Below the pieces are notes generated by a model, which saw only the letters and a list, made by a program, of their open reading frames with translations, searched no databases and was not told where the DNA came from. Source: Agrypnia vestita (Eukaryota; Arthropoda; Insecta; Trichoptera; Phryganeidae). From it: DNA of 64,000 nucleotides. The position numbers were made by a program, and so were the translations under genes. Positions 22,291-35,069 of the stretch are shown here, one piece after another. Location: positions 1-64,000 of the forward strand of contig JADDOH010002553.1 in the NCBI GenBank assembly GCA_016648135.1, in the 5' to 3' direction. Positions within the stretch are counted from its first letter, which is position 1. Each line of letters begins with the position of its first letter.

Positions 22291-24418
22291 ATATTGCCTA
22301 TGAAATGCCAAAATATGCAGTGCATTTTTCGAAACTTTAAAGATTATTTAATACTTACTTTTTAAACGTAAATCATCTTTCATTTTGTTATTAGCACATT
22401 CAATAATATAGTGAAATAATCATTTTCTTTGTATATGCAATGGGACCATTATCTAGGATTTAGCCGATGGACCATAACCGCAGATGTCCATTTACTATCA
22501 CATGTGGGTTAACACATCACAAGCACATATTCATAAAAAACAAATCACTTTCATAAACATTTCACCTAAAACCACGAATATTTATCAAAATAAATGCCAC
22601 CGAAATCCGTGCGCCCGACAGCCGACACAATATGTCAAACTGTTGTGCAACTTTGTGACCCTACAGACTAGTTTACATACATTCCGATAATTAACATCTG
22701 TAGATCGTTTTTCCGCTTCATCTCTACGTTATGTAACGATATTTAAATGCAGTTTTGGGCAAAAAAAACTGGTAAAAATGTATACGTTTTAGGCAAAAAA
22801 ACGTATGGAGAAATCAAATGGCGAATAAATAATTCAACGGATTCCGACAGTAGGTAGGTACCATAGAAAAAAGTGTTAGAAACATGTTTTTTAATGTTTG
22901 AAAAGTGTTTTTTTTACAAGCAAAACTCACCCTTTTAGTGTTACAAATACCGTTACTCGAATTTTTAGGTTAGGTTGTTAACTTTATTCACTCTTCCCAC
23001 TCGTTTTTACAACAACGTTAACTTAAAACGCGGGAAAAACATGATTTTTCGTTTACGAAAAACAAACCAAAATTTGTATTCATAAACTTTGCCGTTTTTA
23101 ACGATCGATTTACAGTGTACAGAATTACTCGAGTTAAATATATTATATCATATTTATAATGCTTGGATTGATAAATTTAACCCTATTTGGGTGATTAAAA
23201 GCCCGAACATGTTATTACTGCCCACAAATTATCTAGCAAAAAGCAACCAAGAGCGTGACTTTTTACCTAGATACTAATGGCGGGCTAATTATGTACACAA
23301 TAAAAATATTTTCTGTATAACACAAATGATTGAAAAATATTACGTGTATTGATCATATTTGATTTAAAACTCAATGCTTGTTCTCCATTAATTTTTCCCG
23401 CCTACAAGTCTGACACAGGCGTTTGTTTGCAACTTGTCAAAATAAATCCACAACTACATATTTATGGACATTATTTACCGACGAGCAATTAGAATATCAA
23501 ACGAAATCGTGTGGGATTTCGTTGTGTAATCAAATAAAGAAGAATAAATATTTGATTCAAATTTCTACGTCATTACTACAATTCTTTCGCTGACGCGAAT
23601 TTGATTGCTGGGGATTTTCGTTTTGTATTGAACCGTACCATTAAGAGGACCCAGTACACGATTTTCGTATTTGCTCTCGATTTTGCTAAATTGAACGTAA
23701 ACTTATTAAATCATTTTGCAAAACCCATAGCCAAACAGACTTTTATTTAATTTTATTATGATAGATCCATTTACTCTTAAAGCATTTCCTTAAAAAATAT
23801 GAACAAATATATTGTTATAACATCAAAAAAATTATAACCCCGAAACACTATTTTAGTTTTCAAGCAATAGAGTTATTTTTGGTACACTTAATCTCGTATA
23901 TTTTCAAATAAAGACCAAATATTTTATTTACAAAATGATTTATACAGGTTGAAGAAGAAGTGGTGCTATTCAAACATTAATATTTTTCGATAAGTTATTA
24001 AATATATCGTTTTAAAAAAGACAAAAATTAAACGTTCTGTTTCCTATATTGCATTACCAATAAAACCATTAACATAACGATTATTTTAATTAAATTTGAC
24101 ATTCCTACTAAGAAAATTTCACTCTCATCAATATAAAAATATCCAAAAAATTATACCTCATACTCAAGAATTCGAATTAATTAAATCGTTTAGTCTGTTA
24201 AAAGATCATTTTTCTTTCAAATCAGACTTCGGTTGGACTGTCCATAAACAAACAATAAACAATATTATTCTAGCTGTCAATTTTATCAAACTTGTTCCAA
24301 AATATACACCTACTAATGTAACTTTTCATCGATATTTTTTTCATAGAAAAAGAAATTGAACTAGGTAGGTACTCGCGTAATTAATTTGTGGTAAATGTTT
24401 TATTTACTGCCTACAGTA
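22291..24418. other. No gene recognised (2.1 kb)
   Basis: AT-rich sequence with only short frames. No exon, RNA gene or bounded repeat was recognised. Confidence 0.45.
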
Positions 24419-24912
24419 TATGCAGGTGTCTCGTAGGTGTTATTAAGAACTTCGGAAGAGTTTTCTGAATTCGAATTTGTTATAAAATATTATTTACGCT
24501 TTGGGTGAGATGTCAGCAGTTGTGGAGATAAGCGACATCAAAGTTCGCATTTTTTCTCAATATTTTTGACCTATCTTCCTTCAAGCTTTAGAATATCATG
24601 AAAGTAACATATTTCGAACGTTTATATTCATTCACTACAATACAAGTCAAATAAAATAATTAAAATCTGGTTCAAGTTTCTTCACTTCATTTAATCATTT
24701 TATTTGACTTGTATCAAAGAGGAGTAATTTTTTATATTATTTATAAGATGCTTTCATATTTCATTGTTTTACATAAGATCACAGGTCGTAAATATTTAAA
24801 AAAATGCAAACTTGATGTCGCTTATCCAAAGTGTAAAGAACATTTTCTATTCAAATTTGAATGAAGAATATTCCCCCGAAGTTTTTACTACGAGTTATGA
24901 GACACCTGTATA
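24419..24912. mobile_element. Palindromic MITE, about 490 bp
   Basis: The ends are inverted: TGCAGGTGTCTCGTAGG at left and GAGTTATGAGACACCTGTA at right. Internal text (CAAGTCAAATAAAAT and ATTTTATTTGACTTGTAT) pairs near the centre. It relates to the TACAGGGTG family at 30.46 and 42.24 kb by its internal phrases. TA lies at both outer borders, as for Tc1/mariner-type MITEs. Confidence 0.65.
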
Positions 24913-25124
24913 CATATTTTGAATGTTATTTTCGCTGAAGATATAGCTGTTATTCTTTAGTTTTATCTCAATAATAATTCGATTGGAATTAAATTGCCGT
25001 TTTGATTTATTTTTAAAGTACCTACCTACCTTCATGTAAATGGAACGCGAATTTTCGCTATATCTACACTATGTAATTCCAAATTTAAATTTCATTCGTG
25101 GTTCCAAAAGTATAAATGAGAAAC

Positions 25125-25565
25125 CATAGATGTACTATAAATATAGACTAGTTACAAACCAAAATATCTGCTACACAGAACGACAACACTAATTACGGTG
25201 AACATAGACGCACATTGCGGGAGTCGGTCTAGGGGTGTCCAAAATGTATAAATGTCCCAAGACATATTTATAAAATATTAATACAATACACAACCCTGTT
25301 TATATTTTTATCTCTTTTACACGTATGCTGCGCTATGAGAAAGAAAGAGAAAAGACCATAGAATAAATACCGCAATTCGCTACTAACTTTATATGCATTC
25401 ATTGTTAAAAATTATGTTTTATTGTCTTTTTTTTATAAGTGGTTATAAAAATAATTTCTATCTCTTTCTGACTGATACATTTAGTACGCAATAGAACACA
25501 GCAGAAACAAGATGTCTCAGATTTGTTTTTTAGTGACTAGTCTATATTTATAGTACGTCTATATG
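25125..25565. mobile_element. MITE with CATAGACGTACTATAAAT ends
   Basis: The left end CATAGATGTACTATAAATA then TAGACTAGT is mirrored at the right end, which reads ACTAGTCTATATTTATAG then TACGTCTATATG. It is about 440 bp and non-coding. A fragment of the same family starts at 48,744. Confidence 0.7.
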
Positions 25566-26039
25566 AGGAATATTTTCAAATGTGTTCGAATCCCAATTAT
25601 AATGCTTAAACCACAAAAAAATATTTATACAATTTAAATTCCAGTTTTTAACAAAATATTAGATAACAAAATTCACGCCTAGGTTGTAATAACATCAATA
25701 ATTCAGAATCTCGGTGTTATTTATAACATTGCAGAACTATACTTTATCGTGCATGATGACCTGTAATGATGACATTCTCCCCGGATTGTCAGCCTGAACC
25801 AAACATGACAGGTACCGCTATGTAAAGCGATTTTAACGCAAGTTTTATTTTTTGTTTCAATGTATATGTACCTACTTATCGCTGGCGATATTTAAATTTT
25901 GAATGATTAAATATTAAAATCTAAATAATCTCAAGATTATTAATAAGTCAATGCGTATTTTGGATATTTATCAATCAGATTATATCACAGATTCATATAT
26001 TAAAGCAACATCATGAAATCATAGGTGAGAACTACAACT
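25566..26039. other. No gene recognised
   Basis: AT-rich. Nothing recognised. Confidence 0.4.
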
Positions 26040-26460
26040 GTCACATTTTTATGTTAATAAATTAATGATTAATGAAGTAATGCTAAAGAAACTTCAAATA
26101 GTACAAAACAGAGCGATGCGCATAATATTAAGTGTAATAGGAGAACAAAAATGACAAAATGTAGAATACCCTAGGACTAGAAACAGTAAATCAAAGAATA
26201 AAGTATGATGTATTGGATCAAATATTTAAAATTAGACACGGATTATTACCCAAATGCTTTGATAACAGGATGAAGCTGAATAGGAATTCTCATTCTTACA
26301 ATACAAGAGGGGGAGACAACAAAAGACTTCAGAAGAAAAAGAAAAACAGCTCTTCAAATTGTCTTATGTACAAAGGTTTAAAAATCTTCGATAGCCTGCC
26401 AAAAGAAATTAAAAAACAGTGAATATAAGGAGGTTTAAACAGGAGTGAAATAATTTATTA
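26040..26460 (+). pseudogene. Jockey/CR1-like LINE reverse-transcriptase tail
   Basis: Plus-strand frames read KLQIVQNRAMRIILSVIGEQ, then LETVNQRIKYDVLDQIFKI, RHGLLPKCF and MYKGLKIFDSLPKEIKKQ. They match the blocks at 5.46 and 16.1-17.1 kb. At least one stop splits it and the catalytic part is absent. Confidence 0.65.
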
Positions 26461-26891
26461 AAAAACTTTTAAATTACTAGATGGAAAGCAATATGTTTAA
26501 ACGAAAGCATACCTAGTACCTACATTTTATGTGGAACTAAATAATAAGATTAATAAAATAAATATTAATTAATTAAATTAATTGTATAGCGGTATGCTAT
26601 TTAATACCATTTATATTTTTATAAAAGGATTATAATATATTCATCCATTTTATAACTGGAAAACGAGTTCCGTTAATTTTTCACACAGGGGTACCTAACA
26701 GAATGTAACATAGATTTTGATTTTTTATTATTTTTAAGCAAAATATCATCATCATGCAATTCAACGAGGATTCATCTAACCCCCTCCCCCCTCACAGACC
26801 AAAAATATATATAGACATGAACTAACAAAAGTTTCTTGATACACGGTTTGGTGACAATGCTGGTTTCACCACGTTTTTTTTTCCATTATCA
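26461..26891. other. No gene recognised
   Basis: AT-rich. CCCCCTCCCCCC near 26,780 is the only feature of note. Confidence 0.4.
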
Positions 26892-27155
26892 AGAGCTTGT
26901 AAATTTTGAAACAGTTCGAATGAAAACGTCAAACTAAATGGTAAAATGTGCTATGCGTAAAGTATATTGACTTCTTATTCTTCTTCTTCCTCAGCCTTCA
27001 TCTCTCAACTGCTGGATACAGGCTTCTTCCATACCCTTCCTTGTTATTTGCAATATTAACGTAAATAGGACTAACTTTCTGGTGTCCTGGAATGGGGCTC
27101 GAATCAACGACCACTGGATCACTAGGCGAGCGTCATAACCACTACACCAACATGC
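26892..27155 (-). repeat. tRNA-derived SINE, copy 1
   Basis: On the minus strand the head has the A box TGGTGTAGTGG and the B-box-like TGATTCGAGCC (27,150 down to about 27,090). A body follows with an (AGA)n run near 26,990. A copy with the same extent, also on the minus strand, lies at 40,760-41,030. It is not a functional tRNA. Confidence 0.7.
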
Positions 27156-28534
27156 TCGAACCCCAAAAGTGGTCCAACCGCCGATTCCGATGTATTCAAT
27201 CTATTGGGTCGCGTATCAAGACCAGATATTTAGTAGTATTACGTTTTTCATACAACGAATATCGAGTCGACGCAAATCGAGACCCTGTTTTACTTATTTG
27301 TTTTCCGTAGGTACTTTAAAATATTCTACGGGTACCATTGGTTTACATACTTGTGTAAACATCTTCGTAATGTGCGTTATGCTTGCTAACAATTTTATGA
27401 CATTACGTAATTTTGGCTTTCTGGGAATATCCACAGCATACGCTGCCGGGTTTTTTTAGATAAGTGCAACAGAGAAAATAAAAATAAGATATTTATATAG
27501 TGTTATAAATACAATAATGCTTTACACAGAGAAATGTTTTATAATATTAAATATTATATTGTCGCGATTTCGCGGAAGACAAAATGAAACACTTCAAATT
27601 AACTCAACTACCTAATTTAATATATCTAATACGCAAAATCACTGGATACAAACTGGAACACAATTTCGTAATTCGCACTTATTTCGTTCACTCGAAAATA
27701 TTCTACACAGGTGCTTTACACTTTGGTTGTCTATGTTCACGTGTTTCTATCTTGTTTATTATCTTCGCCAAATGACGAAATAAGACCATTACGCCGTGCA
27801 AACCGCGCCGCAAATTTATACGAAATATCATTTTCTAGAACCTTCTGGTATATGCTCGCGTGTTCTATCGATTTCCAGTTGTTTCTAGATTGTTCTTCAC
27901 GTTGTCAAATGATTAAAGCCGTTCGGAAATCCTGGATTGTGTGCGGTTCTTACGAAATTTAAAATTTAGTGGGAATATAATAGTTTAATAATTTTGGTTA
28001 TTTTTTGTTTTATAACCTCATTTTAATTTATAAAATCAACGAAAAGTATAGCCATGAAAGAATTGATGAAAGATCTTTAGATCTGTGTTATTGTTCGGAA
28101 TTTTGGGACGGGGGTAAACCTGTAATATATATAAACATTATTACTAGTATTTAGCAGACGTTAATGAAAAAAAATGTATTAAAAAACATATTTTTTGAAG
28201 GTTTATATGAGATATGTTATGCTTTTTTTTTTGGAGCGCTGGGGAATATGCCTTGGGCCCGACTAGATTTATTTGCTAGGTTATGTTAGCTTCGCGGCTA
28301 ACAGTGACTTAATTTTAAATAATTAATAAAAAAAGGAACCACAGCGTACGTGTGTACCACAGCGCAATTTAATACCCCTGGCGAAAGATGGGTTGTCGTC
28401 AAACAACGTTTGTGTCTTAGTTGAATATACAAAATGATAAAAAATTCTCAGCTGGTGAGAATGAACCCGCGCCACAAAATCGTGAGACCTTACCCCACAG
28501 AACCACGGCTGATTCTCAAAAGTGTGTCGATATT
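27156..28534. other. No gene; weak SINE candidate at 28,320-28,510
   Basis: Short frames at 27,092-27,962 lack motifs. On the minus strand near 28,506-28,445 an A-box-like TGGTTCTGTGGGGTAAGG and GGCGCGGGTTCATTCTC suggest a tRNA-derived head, but the B box is poor. Nothing else was recognised. Confidence 0.3.
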
Positions 28535-28985
28535 ACTGCCTGCCCAACATAACTTGGCGTGCGGCAGGATTGGAACTAAAACCCGCCCCGCTCGCACCCG
28601 GCGGTAACCCCTCGCCCTGTAATTCAGTACAATTTTGTATTTGCTCGGGAGCTGTGACATCTTGATTACCAATATACACTGAATTATTATGTCCAAAACA
28701 ACCAAAACAGTCCGGGGTGGTGCAAGAACAATGCCAATGAAGTATTAAATTTTTGCGACGCTGAAAAAGCAAATAATGGACCGATATTACCGTCTGACAG
28801 TTTGACAGATAGAGCGGCCGCCGCGAAGCGTGCTGTTACCCGACCAAATTTATATTGAAAGCTCTGACACTGGGCACCAGACATTCAGTACATTATGTAT
28901 TGTGTAATTAATTTACAACCTGGCAACTTCTGTTTCGCGACAGGGGCGCCCTCCCTCGCACGCCAAGTTATAGTGGTGGCACTCT
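28535..28985 (-). mobile_element. Non-autonomous TIR element, copy d
   Basis: Near full-length member of the family at 7140, 9231 and 18,104. It starts CTGCCTGCCCAACATAAC and ends GTTATAGTGGTGGCACTC. The interrupted minus-strand frames here differ from copy a by shifts. Confidence 0.75.
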
Positions 28986-29324
28986 ATCATGTATTATGAC
29001 TGTAATATAAATGTATAACATCTTACGTATATCTGGCGTTTTTGACATATTGATTGACATAATTTCCTCGGTAATTAAATTGAATGTTTTATTTATTCTG
29101 GAGAGAGATTTTGAAGCAAATCCACTATTTTGTAATAAACGTACAATATTGATTAAAAAGAATTAGTAAGTTGAGATCAAAGTAATTGTATTAAAATAAT
29201 GTTACTGATTTTATAGCCAGTGCTTTTGATAAAATGCTTCTTCAAGAAATATTTTGAGTATGTCCAGCATTGTCATTAATGAAGATACATTTTAAATGAG
29301 ACGAAGCTATATTTTTATATGGTA

Positions 29325-29440
29325 AAGTAGATACGAAAATCTTTGTGGGTATTCATAGGGCTTACGACCTATCCTACGGCTGGCTTAAGTAATCAATTTT
29401 CACATTGTAACTTTGACCAATTCTACCCAAGATAGACTAC
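29325..29440 (+). repeat. Dispersed repeat shared with 11.64 and 21.75 kb (partial)
   Basis: AGGGCTTACGACCT, CGGCTGGCTTAAGTAATCA and flanking words match the other two copies; the left part is missing. Confidence 0.4.
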
Positions 29441-29867
29441 CACATCCATCAAATTTTTGCAAGATATATATATGTTTAACTTTCACACCTTGTTTCTTAT
29501 GGGAGTTGTATTTTTACTACCGCCACCTACAGTCGAAAACTTCATTCATTCCCATAATCCAATACAGATGTCACTATTGGTAATGAGATATCTATATTTT
29601 AAATGGAGTGTTTAAAGCAATATCCTTTATATGTGTATATGAAATTCTTCCGAATTATTAACATTACCCTAGAATACGCCTGAAAATTATTTCAACAACT
29701 CCTTTTAAGACCAGTTTTTATATACGCAGAATATTTTGCGTATGTCCAAATTTTATCAATTTTAAATCTGCCACTATTGCAAGATTCAACCTCTACTTTT
29801 ATAATTTTGAAAGTGGCGGTTTTACTTCCAACCAAATAAATCAATTTATCGTTGCTGTAGGTATATA

Positions 29868-30097
29868 TAATAAAGCCAATGTGCCGTTTAGTATATTCTG
29901 AGATGAACGAATCAATTTGTGAATTTTTCATATAAATAATGGAGATATACTAAAAAAACATTGCCGTTCATCTGGAAAGTCTGCCTAGTACCTAATTATT
30001 TAAAATATTTTTTATAAATCTAGTCTGTGAAATTATTTTTTGAGACAGTTTCATTCGTTTATCTCAGAATGTACTAAAACGGCACATAGGCTTAATT
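29868..30097. mobile_element. Small MITE, about 230 bp
   Basis: The ends are inverted: AAAGCCAATGTGCCGTTTAG then ATTCTGAGATGAACGAAT at left, and ATTCGTTTATCTCAGAATG then AACGGCACATAGGCTTAAT at right. A partial match to the end (AAAGCCAACGTGCCGTTAAG) is at about 21,030. The minus-strand frame at 29,692-29,931 is a chance frame. Confidence 0.65.
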
Positions 30098-30224
30098 ATA
30101 TATTCAGCGACGATATTAAAGATCTTGAACCAACGGTTTGCGTTCTCGCCGCTCGTTATTTACGCTAATCTGCAAGATATCTTCCAGCAAGCCGTGGAAG
30201 CTCAAATATATCAAGTGGCTTTCA

Positions 30225-30260
30225 TATAAAAGACAAACTTTTGTCTGGTCAATTCAGTCA
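30225..30260 (+). promoter_or_regulatory. TATA box and initiator of the copy 1 gene
   Basis: TATAAA at 30,225-30,230 is followed 31 bases later by an initiator TTCAGTCA (A at 30,256), and 28 bases after that by the ATG. The same arrangement occurs in copy 2 (TATAAA 41,995-42,000; initiator A 42,026). Sharp TATA/initiator promoters are usual for strongly induced, tissue-restricted arthropod structural genes. Confidence 0.7.
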
Positions 30261-30283
30261 GCTCCGGTCCTCCAAACATCACT

Positions 30284-30298
30284 ATGGCGGCAAAATTC
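30284..30298 (+). CDS. Exon 1 of secreted Gln/Tyr-rich repeat protein, copy 1
   Basis: Five codons, ATG GCG GCA AAA TTC (MAAKF), followed at once by the donor GTGAGT. The exon ends in phase 0 and joins exon 2 at 36,717 after a 6.4 kb intron. A tiny first coding exon holding the start of the signal peptide is typical of arthropod cuticular protein genes. The start is chosen because it follows the TATA/initiator pair and completes a good signal peptide with exon 2. Confidence 0.75.
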
Positions 30299-30460
30299 GT
30301 GAGTTGTTTATTATTTATTTAACTAATTTCTGACATTTTGCAGCCGCGTGTTTAAACAAATAGGTACATTTGAATAAATATTTCAATTACATTATGTTTA
30401 TGCTTTCATTAAGTGAATATATCCATTAAATTATTTTCATATTGAAATTTATGAGCATTA

Positions 30461-30967
30461 TACAGGGTGTCGCATAGCTAGTAGCAAAAACTCTACAGGT
30501 GGATTCTTGCCTTGATAATGAATCCAAAACGTTCAAGCAAACATGACTTAATATCAATAGTTACGGAGGTACGGCAAAAATTGGCATTTTTTCCAATATT
30601 TCTGACTTATTTCTTGCAAAAAGTTAAACTATCATTACAGCAACTTATATCGATTATGAAAAATTCAATCGTTTTGATGCAAGTCGAATAAAATTATAAA
30701 AACCTTGCAAAAATTGGAAATAGATTTTTTACAAGGTTTTTATCATTTTATTTGAGTTGTATTGAAGCAAATAAATTGTTAATAGTCAATATAAGTTACT
30801 GTAATGATTGATAAACTTTTTGTAAGAAAATAAGTTAGAAATATTGAAAAAAAAATTGATATTGCCTAACCTCCACAACTACTGATGTTGCTTGAATATT
30901 TTCGACTCCCTGTCAAGGCAGGAATCCACCTGTAAAGTTTTTGCGACTAGCTATGAGGCACCCTGTA
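30461..30967. mobile_element. Palindromic TACAGGGTG MITE in the intron, copy 1
   Basis: It opens TACAGGGTGTCGCATAGC and closes with the inverted GCTATGAGGCACCCTGTA. The two halves pair along most of their length, meeting near 30,720 (CCTTGCAAAAATTGG against TTTTTTACAAGG). TA at both borders fits a Tc1/mariner-type target. The orthologous insertion in copy 2 is 42,239-42,712. Confidence 0.75.
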
Positions 30968-33066
30968 TTCAAGTAAACATTGTTTCATTAATTTATTTTA
31001 TTTACTAGTAGTTTTGCCAAAAACCGTTAATTCTAAAATGCGAAGAATATTTTAATGATTAGTTAGTAATTTTACAATGAACTTGACGAATTTAAAATAC
31101 TTTTAATATGAAAAGTTTTTCATTTTAGATTGTAAACATTCTACTTATAAAATAATTTTATGCCTCTCGGCGCGAATTTGAGTAAATAATTTTAAACCAA
31201 ATCAGACTTCGAATCTGAATAATTTTGAATGTGAAACATCGTTGATCGACACAATTAATTACTATTTAAATTTATTGATGGATGAAATAAAATAAATTTA
31301 TTACGAAATTGATCACATTAAATTTCATTTTAGATTGTAAACATTCTACTTATAAAATAGTTTTATGCCTCTCGGCGCGAATTTGAAAAAAAAAAATTTA
31401 ACCAAATCAGACTTCCAATCTAAATAATTTTGAACGAATAAATTAAATATTTATCTGATAAATTAAAATCTGAATAATCCCCGATAATAATAATTTCGTT
31501 GTCCGTCCGTAACTTCCTAGAATCCAATAACAACTCTCATTCCGTCTTCAAAATAAGTACGATTTAAAAAATGTTATTAAATGAAGTAAAAACATTGGTT
31601 TTTTAATAAAATATTATATCTCAATTAGATCATTTAAAAAATATTTTAGTTTAAAATTAAAACTAATAAGTGCATTCATTACTATGAATATCGCATTGGT
31701 ATTAAACATTTATCAAAATATATAATTCTCTATGTAACAATATCACTAACGCTACCAGATGGTACAAATAATGACGAGGTGTATAAAATGAACTACAAAA
31801 AAGTGTAATTCTCTACGTAATAATGTTCGTCACTAACGCTACCAGATGGCTTAAATAATAATGAGGTATAATATTATAATATATAATGAGGTATTAGTAG
31901 CAAAAAAGCATAATTCCCTATTTAATAATGTCCATCACTAACGTTGTCAAAACGCTATGCTGCACTAGATAGCGGCCGAAATGTATAATAAAAGTACGTC
32001 ATTTTTTGCAGGTTATATATAGCTAGTGTGATTATAATTGTGATAGAAGTATTACGAGATAGGTATGTGTTTTATTTCCATTTTTTTTCAAATATGTGGT
32101 TACGTAAAATTAATGCTCCAATGCTCCCACTGCGTAAATAAGTTTAATCCTGAAGCTAGCGATTCTGTTCTATAGCTTAGGTATTATGAAAATTTAAAAA
32201 TATTATTATATTTACAAAATGCTAGTTGACGATCTCTCATAGATAGTTCACAAACCAAAAAACATAACTTTTAGATTGAAACGAATTTAATGCTCGACCT
32301 TGCGTTGCGACAACTAATACTATTTTTGTCATCAATAAATCAATCATAAATCTTCAACAGTGAAGATAATCTTTTTATTATTATATAGCTTTGCCAGTGG
32401 CTGTTGTCATCATGTATACCGTATATGTTCTGACCGGTTATGTGTTATGTCGTGGGTTATGTTTCCATTTCAATATGTCAAACCACCGCTCTCATTCAAA
32501 ACTATTGGTAGATAGTTTATAAAATATATGCAACTAGGTATAGGCGGCTATATTGCAAAATCATAACTTATGCGAATTCTTCAGCGTATTCATTTTTGTG
32601 CAGGTTCTCAATTTTCTTGTAAAGCTTGTCATAGGTGTCATCTTTGTTCAAATGATTTTAAAAGTATTTTACTTATGTATTTTCTTTTATTTTAATGGAA
32701 GAAATTATCACCCGGTCGTTAATGGCCCTAATAGTAGTCTTACGAAGCGATGATAAAGTACAATCTACAGAGAGAGATTTAAAAAACCAACCCATATTTA
32801 ACAAGTTTTTATTATACTCCCTTTCTCATTTTTGTTGTTTCCAATTTGATATTCTATCAAAATATTCCTCTTGCTATAAGTTCATGTGAAAAATCTATCC
32901 CATGTATATTATTATCCTTAAAACTTAGAGAATATTGAAAACGTAATAATTGGTACAGGGGGGCACGGCGTCGGCGAAACCGTCTGATCGAATCCATGGC
33001 TCGAGTCAGACTAGTCGAAACAAGTTTTGCGCCTTCTCCACGCGTCGGGCTCCTTTATCATTTGTA

Positions 33067-33345
33067 TGGTTTCCAATTTGAAAAAACCGTTAAAATTACG
33101 AAAAATCCAAAATTATACTATAATTAAATTTTTAAACGAAAATTTGTTAGATCATTTTTATCGTCGTCACGAGTCTGCCTGCAAAGTTTCAGCTCCATTG
33201 GATCACGGCAAAAGGGTTAAAAATCGATCCAAAAAAAATTCGGCAGACAAGCAGACGCTACGAGTTAAAAGAAAGGGAGTAAAAGTTAAAAATATTTATT
33301 TTAAGACAGTTAAGAAAATAAATTTTTGTTTTACTAAACATTTTT
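33067..33345 (+). repeat. Dispersed repeat, copy 2 of 3
   Basis: Plus-strand copy of 10,481-10,705. Landmarks are GGTTTCCAATTTGAAAAAAC, AAGTTTCAGCTCCATTGGAT and GACGCTACGAGTTAAAAG. A 108-codon frame at 33,027-33,353 crosses it and is not conserved. Confidence 0.65.
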
Positions 33346-33376
33346 GCTGTTGAACGGTTAGAAACTCGTTACGAGA

Positions 33377-33594
33377 TAGTGATGGTAAAACCATTATTTT
33401 AACCGGTTACTCATGGTACAGTAATGTGAGATTTGTATCTGATTGTATCGATGATTGGTAACTGAGATATAACTCGTGTCTAGTGCCGATTGTTGCCCGT
33501 CGAACTGCGAAAAACCACTTACCAATCATTCACACAATCAGATACAAATCACAAATAACGGTGAGTGTATCACCGGTTGGAATATCATCGCTAT
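33377..33594. mobile_element. hAT-type MITE, copy 1
   Basis: A fold-back element of about 218 bp. TAGTGATGGTAAAACC begins it and the inverted ATATCATCGCTA ends it. Long inner arms pair (GATTTGTATCTGATTGT with ACAATCAGATACAAATC). Copy 2, at 44,400-44,616, starts TAGTGATGGGCAAACC, a classical hAT terminus. The flanks TTACGAGA (33,369-33,376) and TTAAGAGA (33,595-33,602) are a near-perfect 8 bp target duplication. Confidence 0.65.
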
Positions 33595-34849
33595 TTAAGA
33601 GACTAGTAACAATTAAGCCCTATTTATAGGATATTTTTGGCGGGTCGCGGATACGCATTGGTGGCGACATCGATAGCGTCCTGCGCTAGCATTCGCGCGG
33701 CCGTATTTCGCGCCCTACCTCCAGCCGTTTAATTTGTTTTTTTAACCGTGAATTCAAACGAAATTACGGACGTTACATGAAGTTTAAGTGCCATAATTGG
33801 CAATTGTCGAATGAACAAGAAATTTTAAATCTACCGTACAGCTGAAAAGCGAATGATTTCCAAGGTCAAGCATATCGGTAACAGTTTCTTACGCTGGTTT
33901 TCTAATATCGATTTTTGATTTTAAATCTCTTGGTGAAGCCTTTTACTTGTGTAAATTCTTATGTATCTAAATATATGTGCATACATATTTACTTAAAATT
34001 TATCTTTTTGCTCCTACCAATTGTTCAATTCTCTCGGTTTTTACTGCACAGCATTTCATACAGTGTTTTAAATCTATGGAAATTTGTGTACGATAGTTCT
34101 TGTCCTATTTGATACTTGTGTGAAACCGGACGTTTAACTTACTTATAAGTTTCCCAAAAATAAATATCTAAAATAACATAAATTCAAGGCAAATAAAACC
34201 ACAAGGATTAAAGAGTTATTTAAAAGGTCTGTGTTTCCTCCAAAATATCTATAGAATGATTTGGCAATGTAGTATATAATTAAAATGTCTTTAAATTGAA
34301 AGTGTTTCATATTTGTATATATTATTTGTTTATGGATTAATAAAAATGAAGTGTTTTCTTTATTATTTAGTGCGAGTAAAAACTCGACAATTTATAATTT
34401 AAGTACTGAAAAATTTGAATGAATAAGTATTTGGAACATGTTAAATTGTAACTTTATATTTTTTGTTTTGAAAAAAATATATCACAGGGTATAAAAAGGA
34501 AAGTTTTTAGAAAAATAGCTCTCTTTCGTAACATTTTTTCAACGTGGCTGCGTGTCTGTAATTTTATATTTTCGTTCCTTCTTTTGATAGCTATTTTTCG
34601 AAGATATTCTCCTTTTTGTCGCCTATATTGTAGAAGCCATTCGTGTTTTCATTTCCTCGTTTCGTACGATAAAAAGAATTGGTGGGTTCCAGGCGGGAAC
34701 CGGGAATAGATTTGATAATCACGGAGATTGATCAATTTCTTTTTCCCGGGGTTGGAAAGAATAGTCTGTATTTTCGATATAAGAAAAATTCATGCAAAAT
34801 TATTCTATCTTTAGTACACAAATACAAATCCATCAAATTCCAAAAATAA
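33595..34849. other. Intron sequence, no gene
   Basis: GC-richer stretch at 33,640-33,790 (TTTTTGGCGGGTCGCGGATA through ATTACGGACGTTACA), then AT-rich DNA. The final ATTACGGACGTTACA equals the proposed end of the BEL/Pao LTR at 3496, so a solo LTR fragment is possible. It is shared with copy 2 at 44,640-44,830. Confidence 0.35.
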
Positions 34850-34879
34850 TGAATCGTGCTACTTATTACCAAAGAACTC

Positions 34880-35020
34880 ATTCGAAGTGCAGTAGGCTAG
34901 ACTGCGGAACAACCATGCGCAGATATCACAGACCAAAACTATTTTCAAAATCAGACTGAACCTATTTTACCTTTACCAAAACCCAGTTTATCTCCTCCTT
35001 GTCCCTATCCATCTCCTACT
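34880..35020 (+). repeat. Dispersed repeat that is the hAT target, copy 1 (left part)
   Basis: CATTCGAAGTGCAGTAGGC to CATCTCCTACT; it resumes after the hAT element at 36,525-36,580 (CTACTCGTCTCGTTATCGTGG). Copies lie at 45,430-45,585 plus 46,176-46,235, and uninterrupted at 52,141-52,320. Confidence 0.7.
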
Positions 35021-35069
35021 CAGGGGCGTGCAGCGAGAACAAGAGAAGTGACTTTTTCCTAAGTATATA

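Noticed and set aside
33027..33353. 108-codon frame in the intron of the copy 1 gene
   Set aside because: It lies in a dispersed repeat whose other copies do not keep the frame.
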